Shown: positions 16,864-25,144 of the stretch, in pieces
Layout of the letters: each line of letters begins with the position of its first letter
Position numbering within the stretch: position 1 is the stretch's first letter
Assembly: GCA_037445895.1 (NCBI GenBank)
Contig: JBBIJO010000010.1
Location: forward strand, 22,215 to 86,214
Length of the DNA: 64,000 nt
Direction: 5' to 3'
From: JBBIJO01 sp037445895
GTDB taxonomy: Bacteria > Bacteroidota > Ignavibacteria > Kapaibacteriales > UBA2268
Notes under the pieces: model-generated
Told to the model about the DNA's origin: nothing
Database searches by the model: none
What the model saw: only the letters and a program-made list of their open reading frames with translations
Program-made: the position numbers and the translations under genes

Positions 16864-18567
16864 TTACATTACGAGTGTGGTTTCGTTCTGTGCTTCGAGC
16901 AGACGAACTAATTCAGTAAGGTAAAGACCTGCTAACATACCATCGATGACTCTATGGTCGTAAGTCAACGAAACGTAAGCCATATAGCGAACGACAACTA
17001 CATCTTCCTCTTCGATAGTTTTTACTACTGGTCGTTTTTGGATAGCACCTACACCTAAAATTGCGGTTTGAGGCTGGTTGATAACTGGAGTTCCAAAAAG
17101 AGTTCCAAAAGTCCCAACATTCGTCAAAGTGAGTGTGCCGCCTTGAATCTCGTCGGGGTTGAGTTTCTTGGTTCTGGCTCGAGTTGAAAGGTCGTATATC
17201 GCTCTTGCTAAGCCAGCCAAACTCAATGCGTCGGCATTTTTAATTACTGGGACAATCAAATTTCCATCCCCAAGTGCAGTTGCAATTCCAAGGTGAACCC
17301 TTTTGTGTTGAATAATATTCGTTCCATCAACACTAACGTTGACTCGTAGATATGCTCGTGTAGCTTCGACAGCAGCTTTGGCAAAGAAAGGAGTAAAGGT
17401 AAGCTTAAACCCTTCTTTCCTTTCGAATTCATTTTTGTATTTTTCGCGAAAACGCACCATACCAGTAACATCTGCTTCGTGGATGCTTGTTACGTGGGCA
17501 GATGTTTGTTTCGAAAAAACCATATGTTGAGCAATTAGTTGGCGAACACGATCCATCGGGATGATTTCAGTGTCGGGACCATAGGTAGGTATGCTCGGCG
17601 GTGAATAAGCAATCTCGGTAGCCGAAGCTGCAGATGGTTCAAATGTAGTTGCTAGTTGTTTCGTTGAAGTAACAACTTCGGGACGCGATTTCTTATATTC
17701 GATATATTTTAATAAGTCGTCTTTTGTTACTCTCCCATCGACCCCACTGCCTTGTATTGTTCTCAATTCGTCGAGCGAAATTCCTTCCTCCTTTGCGATT
17801 TTGCGAACGACAGGAGAAAAGAAATATTTACCTTCCCTTGATTGAGACGCAGTTTCAGATTCTTTAATTTGTTTGGAAGGAACATTAATTTCTTCCTTTG
17901 TGGATGCCGTTTTTGGGATTTCTTGCGCAATGGCAAAAGTTTTTCTCTCGACGCTCGATACTGTTCCGCTTGTCGATATTTTCGCAATTGTTGCTCCTAC
18001 GGGAACGGTCTGGTTTTCTTCGGCAATGATTTCGACAACAACACCGGCAACTGGCGAGGGGACTTCGGTATCGACTTTATCGGTCGAGATTTCCAAAATC
18101 ATTTCGTCGCGTTCGACTCGGTCGCCAACCTTTTTCAACCAACGAAGAATTGTGCCTTCTTGTAATGATTCTCCCATCTTTGGCATTACAACATCGACAA
18201 TATTACTCGAATCAACGTTTTCGAAGGAAGGTTGTTCTTTGTCTTCTTTTGGCTTTTGTGTTTCGGTAGTAGAAGTTGTTTCTGGAATTGGTGCTTTATG
18301 TTGTAGTTCCGAACCGACGACGGCATTATCTTCGGTTTCAATGCGAGCAATTACATTACCAACGGGTATAGTCTGGTTTTCTTCGGCAATGATTTCGACA
18401 ACAACACCGGCAACTGGCGAGGGGACTTCGGTATCGACTTTATCGGTCGAGATTTCCAAAATCATTTCGTCGCGTTCGACTCGGTCGCCAACCTTTTTCA
18501 ACCAACGAAGAATTGTGCCTTCCTGCAACGATTCTCCCATCTTTGGCATTATAACATCTACTTTCAT
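16864..18567 (-). CDS. 2-oxoacid dehydrogenase E2 (dihydrolipoamide acyltransferase) with two lipoyl domains
   Basis: 567 residues from ATG 18567, chosen over an upstream TTG because TGGAG sits 7 nt before it. Order: lipoyl domain 1 (about 1-78, lipoyl Lys43 in STDKVD), linker, lipoyl domain 2 (about 122-200, Lys164), peripheral-subunit-binding domain (SPVVRKIAKEEGISLDEL), and the catalytic domain ending in YDHRVIDG with catalytic His538. The protein is the core of a pyruvate, 2-oxoglutarate or branched-chain dehydrogenase; which one cannot be told without E1, which is absent here. The two lipoyl domains share a 152-bp identical stretch. A lipoate ligase is encoded at 52050-52799. Confidence 0.92.
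   Translation of the reverse strand: MKVDVIMPKMGESLQEGTILRWLKKVGDRVERDEMILEISTDKVDTEVPSPVAGVVVEIIAEENQTIPVGNVIARIETEDNAVVGSELQHKAPIPETTSTTETQKPKEDKEQPSFENVDSSNIVDVVMPKMGESLQEGTILRWLKKVGDRVERDEMILEISTDKVDTEVPSPVAGVVVEIIAEENQTVPVGATIAKISTSGTVSSVERKTFAIAQEIPKTASTKEEINVPSKQIKESETASQSREGKYFFSPVVRKIAKEEGISLDELRTIQGSGVDGRVTKDDLLKYIEYKKSRPEVVTSTKQLATTFEPSAASATEIAYSPPSIPTYGPDTEIIPMDRVRQLIAQHMVFSKQTSAHVTSIHEADVTGMVRFREKYKNEFERKEGFKLTFTPFFAKAAVEATRAYLRVNVSVDGTNIIQHKRVHLGIATALGDGNLIVPVIKNADALSLAGLARAIYDLSTRARTKKLNPDEIQGGTLTLTNVGTFGTLFGTPVINQPQTAILGVGAIQKRPVVKTIEEEDVVVVRYMAYVSLTYDHRVIDGMLAGLYLTELVRLLEAQNETTLVM
18008..18159. repeat. Exact 152-bp repeat, copy 1 (lipoyl domain 2 of E2)
   Basis: This stretch is base-for-base the same as 18371-18522, offset 363 bp (121 codons), inside the E2 gene. 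Identity ends abruptly at both sides while protein similarity goes on, suggesting recent duplication or gene conversion between the two lipoyl domains. Confidence 0.95.
18371..18522. repeat. Exact 152-bp repeat, copy 2 (lipoyl domain 1 of E2)
   Basis: Second copy of the perfect direct repeat. It encodes the core of lipoyl domain 1, including the lipoylated lysine region. Synonymous sites are unchanged too, so protein-level selection alone does not explain it. Confidence 0.95.
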
Positions 18568-18620
18568 ATCTAAACTCCATTTTTTCAAATTGATAAAATT
18601 AAGAAAGCAAAGTTAAAAAA

Positions 18621-19334
18621 TCATTTTTTGTAGAAAAAAAGATTTTTATCGAATTCTGGATTATAGTTGATATTTACAATGACTATTTTGGTTTTTTTCT
18701 TGTCGTTCGATGTAATTTCGAGAGTTCTAGGTATTTTAATACCTTCGTAAGTAAAAAATTCTTTCGGGAAGACTCTAAAAACATAAGGAGATTGATAGAA
18801 TTTGATTTCTTTATAATAATTAATAGTGCTCGATTTCCGAAGAAAATATTTTATAGTATCGTTTTCGTTGTTTATCACCTGGAAAGCCACGTAACCGGTA
18901 TCGTTGGATACCAAATCTGTAGATTTGTAATGGTTAATCAGATTTTCGTCGAGAAACGAAAAAAGGTTTAGTATGTTCGACCGCATTCGTTTCAGTTCTT
19001 CGGGGAAAAGTTCGGTTGGTTCGAATATTTTTCGCGTAGGGTCAACTGTCCAACCGCTATCGTGAGTTATCACTGTGATTGCATAATCCTTGCCAAAACG
19101 AATCTGTAAGCGGAGTGTGTCGGGGAAAATGCGGTGGTAAACAAATTCGAGCGAATCCTTGTTATCGTCAATAATCACACCTATTATTTGGAACCTATGA
19201 GCTTTAATAAAGTCATTTGGCTTTACAATAACATTCCTGAATTTCTGGAACAATGTATCGGTGGTTTCGAAACCGAAACTATCCCTGCAAAAAGTAAACA
19301 ATATTATAATAATAAAGCCAAGTTTTATTTTCAT
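18621..19334 (-). CDS. LolA-like periplasmic protein
   Basis: 237 residues with an N-terminal signal sequence (LGFIIIILFTFCRDSFGF). A Cys at 16 lacks proper lipobox residues, so cleavage by signal peptidase I is more likely. The body follows the LolA-fold pattern: HRFQIIGVIIDDNKDSLEFVYHRIFPDTLRLQIRFG, SGWTVDP, EELKRMRSNI, and a tail EGIKIPRTLEITSNDKK ... NPEFDKNLFFYKK. It resembles the two proteins at the left edge of the window in layout. It sits about 50 bp upstream of the E2 gene on the same strand; functional links to it are not evident. Cargo unknown. Confidence 0.6.
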   Translation of the reverse strand: MKIKLGFIIIILFTFCRDSFGFETTDTLFQKFRNVIVKPNDFIKAHRFQIIGVIIDDNKDSLEFVYHRIFPDTLRLQIRFGKDYAITVITHDSGWTVDPTRKIFEPTELFPEELKRMRSNILNLFSFLDENLINHYKSTDLVSNDTGYVAFQVINNENDTIKYFLRKSSTINYYKEIKFYQSPYVFRVFPKEFFTYEGIKIPRTLEITSNDKKKTKIVIVNINYNPEFDKNLFFYKK

Positions 19335-19473
19335 AGATTACAAATAATAAAAACTTAAAGTCGAATTTAACACAATTTTATGTTATTTCCTGGATAAAAG
19401 TATAATTGAATTATGAGCAACACCAACAAGAGTTTGTGTTTTCAATAATGAGAGGACTTAATAGATTGAAAAA

Positions 19474-19495
19474 GGCAAATCCCCCCCGATTTGCC
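19474..19495 (-). terminator. Rho-independent terminator of flagellin
   Basis: On the minus strand GGCAAATC, a six-G loop and GATTTGCC form a perfect 8-bp stem followed directly by TTTTTC. It is 37 bp after the flagellin stop codon, giving flagellin its own short transcript. Confidence 0.9.
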
Positions 19496-19531
19496 CTAAT
19501 TCGAGGTTTTGGTAGGAGTTGGTAACTTTTA

Positions 19532-20467
19532 TTATCCACGAATAAGTTGTAAAAATGACTGTGGATTTGTATTTGCTTGTGCAAGCGAGACTAACGATGC
19601 TTGTTGTAGGAACTGAGCCTTGATTAATTCTAATTGTTCTAATGCAACATCGGCGTCTTCGATACGAGAAATTGCCGCATTGTAATTAGTAATTTGTGCT
19701 TTCAACAGGTCTTCTTGCGAACCAAGACGGTTGCTAATCCCACCAAGTAACGAGGCTACTTTATTAATGTTTTGTAGTGCTTGGTTTAAACTTTGGAGTG
19801 TGGTATTAATTTGTGTTGAAGAAAATATTCCAAGATCATTTGAGTTAACAGCATTTAAGCTGGTCAAATCTAAGTTGCTGACCCCTGCAAAGTTTTGCGA
19901 TGTTAAAGCATTAGTATCGAACGAATTGCTTGAGATATTATATTCAGTATTGTATGTTGTTAAGTCGATTCCAAGAGTAACAAGATTGAATCCAGCATCC
20001 ATTCCAATCACAAACGAAGCAGAGTATGAGCCATCGAGAAGCTGCTTGCCTCCGTAAACTGTAGTAGCAACAATTGTTTGAATCTGTTGTGCCATTCGAT
20101 ATGCTGCTTTAGCAAGCGAAACCAATTCGTCGGTTCCTAAAGCTCCCGAAGCAGCTTGGGAAACAGTATCTTTGATAGTTAAGATACGTTGCGAGATATT
20201 ATCCATTGCCTCGATAGAAATGTTTGTAACTGCGAATGCGTCGCTTACTGCGAGTAATGCTGCTTTCATTGCTCCATTTCGGGATTGAAGAGCACGTGAT
20301 GTGATGTATCCAGCAACATCGTCGCCAGGATTGTTGATTTTCTTCCCAGTTGAAAGTCGAAGTTGCCTGAGTGAAATGTTTCGATTTGAGACTTCGAGGG
20401 CGTTGTAAGCATTCTCTGCCGGAATATTTGTTCGTATCCTCGAGCTTCCTCCAATTGCAAATGGCAT
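19532..20467 (-). CDS. fliC: Flagellin
   Basis: 311 residues, the filament subunit. The N-terminal D0/D1 coiled coil (AYNALEVSNRNISLRQLRLSTGKKINNPGDDVAGYITSRALQSR) and C-terminal D1/D0 (NRLGSQEDLLKAQITNYNAAISRIEDADVALEQLELIKAQFLQQASLVSLAQANTNPQSFLQLIRG) are both intact. The surface-exposed middle part is short, about residues 150-225, so the filament should be smooth. AGGAGG lies 6-7 nt before the ATG, predicting high expression. A sigma-54-like promoter lies about 50 bp upstream and a strong terminator follows, so it is monocistronic, surrounded by metabolic genes. No fliD, fliS or flaG is adjacent. Confidence 0.95.
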   Translation of the reverse strand: MPFAIGGSSRIRTNIPAENAYNALEVSNRNISLRQLRLSTGKKINNPGDDVAGYITSRALQSRNGAMKAALLAVSDAFAVTNISIEAMDNISQRILTIKDTVSQAASGALGTDELVSLAKAAYRMAQQIQTIVATTVYGGKQLLDGSYSASFVIGMDAGFNLVTLGIDLTTYNTEYNISSNSFDTNALTSQNFAGVSNLDLTSLNAVNSNDLGIFSSTQINTTLQSLNQALQNINKVASLLGGISNRLGSQEDLLKAQITNYNAAISRIEDADVALEQLELIKAQFLQQASLVSLAQANTNPQSFLQLIRG

Positions 20468-20516
20468 ATTTTCCTCCTTAATTAATTACCATTAATAACT
20501 TATTCCTTAAAAATTT

Positions 20517-20534
20517 TTCAATCGATGTGCCAAA
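20517..20534 (-). promoter_or_regulatory. Sigma-54-like promoter of flagellin
   Basis: Minus-strand TTTGGCACATCGATTGAA has a perfect -24 box (TTGGCAC) and, exactly 10 bases after GG, a -12 box TTGAA in place of TTGCA. The expected start is near 20507, leaving a leader of about 40 nt. The imperfect -12 lowers certainty, but spacing and position agree with the two other flagellar promoters. Confidence 0.65.
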
Positions 20535-20876
20535 TACAATAAGATGATTCTTAAAAAATAGTTGAACTCTCGGATGCATTGTCGGAAGCAATGTTTCGAG
20601 TTTTTGTGTTCAACTAATAATGATTTTTTCAATTCATTGGTTCGATAATAGCCGGTTTTCTATCGTTGGAATGCATAAAAATTATTCAATACTTTGAAGT
20701 AACATAAACAGATGGCGATTTTTGACCAAAGCGGGATAGGTTAATTCTAAGAATTTTTGAAAAATGTGATTCTGGGGAAAACAAAGTAAAGCAAAATAGA
20801 AATCCCTTCGTACAAAGGAAAATGTCTGATAGTTACAAATATACATTTTGTTTTATTTCTGCTTTGAATCGAAAAT
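20535..20876. other. Non-coding region upstream of the flagellin promoter
   Basis: No gene is seen. An imperfect inverted repeat at 20569-20600 (CTCG outer arms, CATTG/CAATG inner arms) is centred about 54 bp upstream of the -24 box and could bind the sigma-54 activator. The right part is the 3' end region of the biotin carrier gene, without a convincing terminator. Confidence 0.35.
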
Positions 20877-21368
20877 TCAAGTCGTGGGTTCAGATTTAAT
20901 TACCACTAAAACCTTGTCCGAATCAACTTGTTCGCCTGCTTGGACATTGATTTCCGAAACAACACCATCAATAGAAGAATACAATGTAATTTCCATTTTC
21001 ATAGCTTCGATAATTACGATTGGTTCTCCTTCGCCGACTTTTTGGTTTAGCTCGACCAAAACTTTAACTACGCTGCCTGGCATTGGCGGTTTTATAACTT
21101 CTTTGTCCTTGGATTCGGCTTGCAAAGCTTCGATAGAAGCAGTTTCTTCCCTGTATTTTTCGAAAGTAAATTGTTCACCCTCGACAAAAACATAAATTGA
21201 TTGTGCATCCTCGGCAACATAGCACAACTTAGTTATTCCGTTGAGATTAATTTTGAAGATATTATCGTTGAACTTTTCATAAGAGAAATTGAAGTTTTGG
21301 CTATCAATCGTTGCCTTCGATTCGTTGATTACAATTTCAATCAGTTTGTTTTTATATAAAATCTCCAT
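20877..21368 (-). CDS. Biotin carboxyl carrier protein of an acyl-CoA carboxylase
   Basis: 163 residues from ATG 21368, preceded by a GGAG site; a longer frame reaches back into the carboxylase gene but is not needed. The C-terminal biotinyl domain begins PPMPGSVVKVLVELNQKVGEGEPIVIIEAMKM, with the biotinylated Lys124 in AMKM, and ends VNVQAGEQVDSDKVLVVI-like. The N-terminal 80 residues are beta-rich as in carrier subunits of propionyl-, methylcrotonyl- or acetyl-CoA carboxylases. It follows the biotin carboxylase gene by 10 bp. The carboxyltransferase partner is not in the window, so the acyl-CoA substrate stays open. Confidence 0.9.
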   Translation of the reverse strand: MEILYKNKLIEIVINESKATIDSQNFNFSYEKFNDNIFKINLNGITKLCYVAEDAQSIYVFVEGEQFTFEKYREETASIEALQAESKDKEVIKPPMPGSVVKVLVELNQKVGEGEPIVIIEAMKMEITLYSSIDGVVSEINVQAGEQVDSDKVLVVIKSEPTT

Positions 21369-21378
21369 ACTCCATATA

Positions 21379-22881
21379 TTACTTTTTGTTTGATGCAATT
21401 TCCCATTTTCCAAGAACTTGCCAAGGAGAAGGAATTGTTTCCTTTGTTCCAATCGAAGAAGTAGGTCGTGTTTTTGTTGCTAAATATCTTTCTGCAGCGG
21501 CAAGGGCAAAAGGGCGGAATTCTTTATTAGATGTAAATAAATCGGCAGATAAGTTTTCGATAAAGTTTGTATAAGTATTTCCAGCAATCCATTCTGGATG
21601 TTCCAGAACTCTTATTAAGAATGAGATTGGGGTTTTTACACCTAAAATCACATTGTTTTTCAGAGCATTAATCATTCTTTTGCGTGCTTCCTCGCGGGTA
21701 GCTCCCCATACGATAAGTTTAGCAAGAATTGGATCATAAAAAATTGGGACCTCAGCTCCTTGATAAATACCCGAGTCGTAACGAATGCCGGGGCCAACGG
21801 GTTCACAAAGATAAATAATTTTGCCGGAAGAAGGTAAAAAGTTGTTTTCGGAATCCTCGGCATAAATTCGGCATTCAATCGCATGTCCATTTTGGCGTAA
21901 ATCTTCTTGTTTGAACGGTAAAGTAGCCCCATTTGCAATATGAATTTGTAATTTGACAAGGTCAATTCCGGTTGTAAGTTCCGTTATTGGATGTTCAACT
22001 TGGATACGAGCGTTGACTTCGAGGAAATAGAAGTTGCCGTCTCGGTCGAGCAAGAACTCAACTGTTCCAAGATTCGTGTATCCCGCTGCTTTGATTGCTC
22101 GAACAGCAGTTTCGCCCATTTTCTTTCGCAGCTCTGGACTTAGTGCAACCGAAGGAGTTTCTTCTATTATCTTCTGGTGGCGTCGTTGAATTGAACATTC
22201 CCGTTCAAAAATGTAAACAACATTCCCGTATGAGTCCGCAGCTACCTGAAATTCGATGTGGCGTGGCGATTCGATATATTTTTCCAGATATATGGCATCG
22301 CTTTTAAAAGCAGAAATAGATTCCCGCATAGCAGAATCAACGGCGTCCTCGAGTTCGCTGGGCTTTTGAACAATTCTCATTCCTTTGCCTCCTCCACCAT
22401 CGGAAGCTTTGATTAAAACAGGATATCCGACCTTATCAGCGTATGCTTTAAATTCGTTTATGTCTTTGGAGCTTGTTTGCATTCCAGGGATGACAGGAAC
22501 ATTCGAATTCACCATTGTTGTTCGGGAGTGAACCTTAGATCCCAAAAGTTCCATAGATTCTGGGCTTGAACCTATAAAAATCAGGCCCGATTGACGAACT
22601 TTTCGATTGAATTCTGCTCTTTCGGAAAGGAAACCATAGCCAGGATGAATAGCATCGCACCCTGTTTTCAATGCAGATTCAATAATTATATCCATATTTA
22701 AATAAGATTTCAAAGGAGGTGATTCGCCGATATAAATTGCTTCGTCGGCAAGCATAACGTGCGAAGCGCTTCGGTCAATATCGGAATATATAGCCACCGT
22801 CGAAATTCCCAACTCCCGGCAAGCATTAATAACCCTACACGCAATTTCACTTCGATTTGCTACGAGTATCTTTTTTATCAT
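21379..22881 (-). CDS. Biotin carboxylase subunit of an acyl-CoA carboxylase
   Basis: 500 residues from ATG 22881 (KKILVANRSEIACRVINACRELGISTVAIYSD); the upstream in-frame extension is hydrophobic and unrelated to the family. ATP-grasp motifs are present: KASDGGGGKGMRIV, ERECSIQRRHQKIIEETPS, FLEVNARIQVEHPITE and the carboxylase end EARKRMINAL. It makes carboxybiotin on the carrier protein encoded just downstream. Being 500 residues with a separate carrier, it fits the AccC/AccA-like subunit of acetyl- or propionyl-type carboxylases. It is divergent from pth, with about 120 bp between the starts. Confidence 0.94.
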   Translation of the reverse strand: MIKKILVANRSEIACRVINACRELGISTVAIYSDIDRSASHVMLADEAIYIGESPPLKSYLNMDIIIESALKTGCDAIHPGYGFLSERAEFNRKVRQSGLIFIGSSPESMELLGSKVHSRTTMVNSNVPVIPGMQTSSKDINEFKAYADKVGYPVLIKASDGGGGKGMRIVQKPSELEDAVDSAMRESISAFKSDAIYLEKYIESPRHIEFQVAADSYGNVVYIFERECSIQRRHQKIIEETPSVALSPELRKKMGETAVRAIKAAGYTNLGTVEFLLDRDGNFYFLEVNARIQVEHPITELTTGIDLVKLQIHIANGATLPFKQEDLRQNGHAIECRIYAEDSENNFLPSSGKIIYLCEPVGPGIRYDSGIYQGAEVPIFYDPILAKLIVWGATREEARKRMINALKNNVILGVKTPISFLIRVLEHPEWIAGNTYTNFIENLSADLFTSNKEFRPFALAAAERYLATKTRPTSSIGTKETIPSPWQVLGKWEIASNKK

Positions 22882-23000
22882 TTTTTTCTCAACTTCGAAA
22901 ATTAAAATTAATTCAAGAATTTCGAAAAAACAAAAAATTAGTGAATTTTTGCATAATTTGTTGCAATTTTGCATTGGTTATTTACAATATATGATTTTTT

Positions 23001-23609
23001 ATGGGTAAGTCTTTCGATTGGCTGATTGTTGGATTGGGAAATCCAACGGAAGTCTATCTCGAAACACGCCACAACATCGGCTGGATGGTTGTGACCGATT
23101 TATGTAATAAACATAATGTGCAATTTGCACCTATTTCGAAATATTACTACCTTGCAAAATTTCATTTCGTTGGTTCCGAAGTAATAGCCATCTTGCCAAG
23201 GACGTTTATGAATAATTCGGGCTTTGCAATTACTCTTTGCGCAGAATCATATCGAATTCCGAACGAACGTATCCTTGTTGTTTGTGATGAATATAACTTC
23301 CCATTAGGTCGAATACACCTTAAAGACAATGGGGGTGATGGGGGACACAATGGGGTAGCTTCGGTTATTGAGCATCTTGGCAGTAAGAGTTTCCTTAGGC
23401 TTCGATGTGGGATTGGCAATAACTTCGGCGAGGGAGAGTTGACCGACTATGTTCTTTCGACATTTGAGCCGGAAGAGATTCCTTTGCGGGATTTGATGAT
23501 AAAAAGGGCGGTCGAAGGAATTGAGTATTTGATTAAAAATGGAAAAAGTCGCGCAATGAGCGATATTAATTCAGAAAAGCTTTGGAAAATAGATTTGAAA
23601 TCCTCCTAA
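23001..23609 (+). CDS. pth: Peptidyl-tRNA hydrolase
   Basis: 202 residues. It releases tRNA from peptidyl-tRNAs that drop off ribosomes. The family motifs are all present: VGLGNPTEVYLETRHNIGW with catalytic His24, PRTFMNNSG, VVCDEYNFPLGRIHLKDNGGDGGHNGVASV and RLRCGIGNN. The C-terminus is slightly longer than in E. coli. It stands alone on this strand; the next possible reading frame is a small membrane peptide. Confidence 0.96.
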   Translation: MGKSFDWLIVGLGNPTEVYLETRHNIGWMVVTDLCNKHNVQFAPISKYYYLAKFHFVGSEVIAILPRTFMNNSGFAITLCAESYRIPNERILVVCDEYNFPLGRIHLKDNGGDGGHNGVASVIEHLGSKSFLRLRCGIGNNFGEGELTDYVLSTFEPEEIPLRDLMIKRAVEGIEYLIKNGKSRAMSDINSEKLWKIDLKSS

Positions 23610-23613
23610 AATT

Positions 23614-23748
23614 TTGAGCATAATAATATACAAAACACTCTCGGAAGAAAATCGCAGCAATCGAGTCTCTTGTATGATTGTGTTTGGTGTTGCGTTGTTT
23701 TTGAACATTATTGCTTTTTTCTTTCTTTTTGTTAAATGGATGGAATGA
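23614..23748 (+). CDS. Possible small membrane protein downstream of pth
   Basis: A 44-codon frame starts at TTG 23614, 4 bp after the pth stop: a polar stretch (YKTLSEENRSNRVSC) followed by one membrane helix (MIVFGVALFLNIIAFFFLFV) and the end KWME. An internal ATG at 23674 gives the helix alone (24 residues). There is no good ribosome-binding site, and T-rich DNA readily encodes hydrophobic peptides, so this may be chance. Coupling to pth would be the only obvious route to translation. Confidence 0.25.
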   Translation: MSIIIYKTLSEENRSNRVSCMIVFGVALFLNIIAFFFLFVKWME

Positions 23749-23978
23749 AAAGGTAAAAAAGTGTCTTTTGGTGTTCTCTGAACAGATGCAATACTTAACC
23801 TGTTCTTAATTCAAATGTTGGTATGGTAATCTTTGATGGCTCTCGAAGTTGGGACTGCCTAATGGTTGTTTCTTCGATGATTTTTGCCTAACTTTCATCG
23901 ACTTCGTCTAAAATTTCGAAAAACTTGCTGAAATGCTAGTTCCCAATTTATTCTTCTTAAAAGAGCAAGTTTCGCATA
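23749..23978. other. Intergenic region between convergent genes
   Basis: No gene seen. A 7-bp stem TCGATGA (23874-23880) / TCATCGA (23895-23901) with a 14-nt loop could terminate one or both neighbours, but no long T run follows. Confidence 0.35.
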
Positions 23979-25127
23979 TTATAGGACTAAAAAGATAAGG
24001 AAGAATAGTCCAAAGACACTTGCCATTACCCAACGTGCTTGTCGGATATCGGAAGCCTTGAGTTGATGCCAAGCATAGGCAGTGAAATAACCAACAATCC
24101 AAAGCCCAATTATGATTAGAATACTTCGAAATGGGTCGAGCCTTGAACCTACGAAATAACGCATTCCAAAATTGGCAATAGAACCATATACGATAAGCAG
24201 ATGACTTACGTAAATGTAGAGCGATTCTTGCCCACAAAGTTGGAGTACTCTCCCAATGCGTTTTTCTTTATATTGTTCTTCGATTAGAAAAAGCAAGCCA
24301 AAAATAGCAGCAGTTCCAGAAATTCGGAAAAGTGAATGGAAAGGGGAAACGTGCCACCAGTCCCGAAATCCATAGAAATCTGTTAAATTTCTTGAATAGA
24401 AAATAATAAGTAGAAGTGGACCCCCAACTAACAAAAATCCCCATGACAACCTGCGTTTATCGGGGCTTTGGAAAAACAAGGCTGTAGCAAATGCACCAGC
24501 GAAGAAATATCCACTCCACGGCAATAGCGGGAATTTCGAGATAGGGTATTTTGCAAATAACGAAGCAAAAAAAGCAGGCAAATAGTCGAATGGATTCAAT
24601 TCCCAGATCCACGGTGCAACGACGAAAATCAAAAGTCCCAATAATCCATAAATCCATTTAAGAGCTTGCAAGTTTTTGATTATAAGCAGCAGGATTAGGG
24701 CAAAAAGGGATGAATAGACAATGGTTTGGAGTATGTCGCATTCAAAGAACGAAAGCCAACGTTCGGAAGTCAGCGAAAACATTTGGTGGAACGAGATTGT
24801 CGGAAAATGTAACCAATAAGCAATCAAAAGGATTAAGCCAAGACGGCGAAGATATTGCCAAAGGGGTGGTTGGAAAAGTCGATATTCCTCGGCTTTACGT
24901 GTGGCTGCAATCCAAAACCCTGCTCCAGCACAAAAGAGAAATGTTACCGCGACAAATCCGTTAGATATGTTGATAAGATTGTAGAACCAACCGCTTTTGA
25001 AATTAGACGAGAGAACAACATCGATAACATGGGTTTCGACCATCCAAAGCACTGCAATGCCGCGAAGAACATCGATAAAAACAAAGCGATGTTTCTTTGC
25101 TATCGAAATTTGTTGAACTTGCTCCAT
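23979..25127 (-). CDS. Acyltransferase-like integral membrane protein (DUF1624/HGSNAT type)
   Basis: 382 residues with about ten membrane helices. The start RFVFIDVLRGIAVLWMVETHVIDVVL carries the R..DvlRG.a...M...H pattern of the DUF1624/heparan-alpha-glucosaminide acetyltransferase and OpgC-like membrane acyltransferases, with the candidate catalytic His about 39. A second conserved feature is SLYIYVSHLLIVYGSIANFGMRY near residues 298-320. Such proteins transfer acetyl groups to sugars or lipids on the outer face; the acceptor is unknown here. It lies 17 bp downstream of the antiporter gene, suggesting cotranscription. Confidence 0.7.
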   Translation of the reverse strand: MEQVQQISIAKKHRFVFIDVLRGIAVLWMVETHVIDVVLSSNFKSGWFYNLINISNGFVAVTFLFCAGAGFWIAATRKAEEYRLFQPPLWQYLRRLGLILLIAYWLHFPTISFHQMFSLTSERWLSFFECDILQTIVYSSLFALILLLIIKNLQALKWIYGLLGLLIFVVAPWIWELNPFDYLPAFFASLFAKYPISKFPLLPWSGYFFAGAFATALFFQSPDKRRLSWGFLLVGGPLLLIIFYSRNLTDFYGFRDWWHVSPFHSLFRISGTAAIFGLLFLIEEQYKEKRIGRVLQLCGQESLYIYVSHLLIVYGSIANFGMRYFVGSRLDPFRSILIIIGLWIVGYFTAYAWHQLKASDIRQARWVMASVFGLFFLIFLVL

Positions 25128-25144
25128 CCGTCACTTTATTTTTG

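Noticed and set aside
18008..18522. Repeat as a mobile element (MITE)
   Set aside because: Both copies are in-frame parts of lipoyl domains of the same gene without terminal inverted repeats.
17873..18616. A 247-codon open frame on the + strand opposite the E2 gene
   Set aside because: It is antisense to two strongly conserved lipoyl domains, repeats with them, and is Ser/Thr-rich without any family resemblance; a shadow of the real gene.
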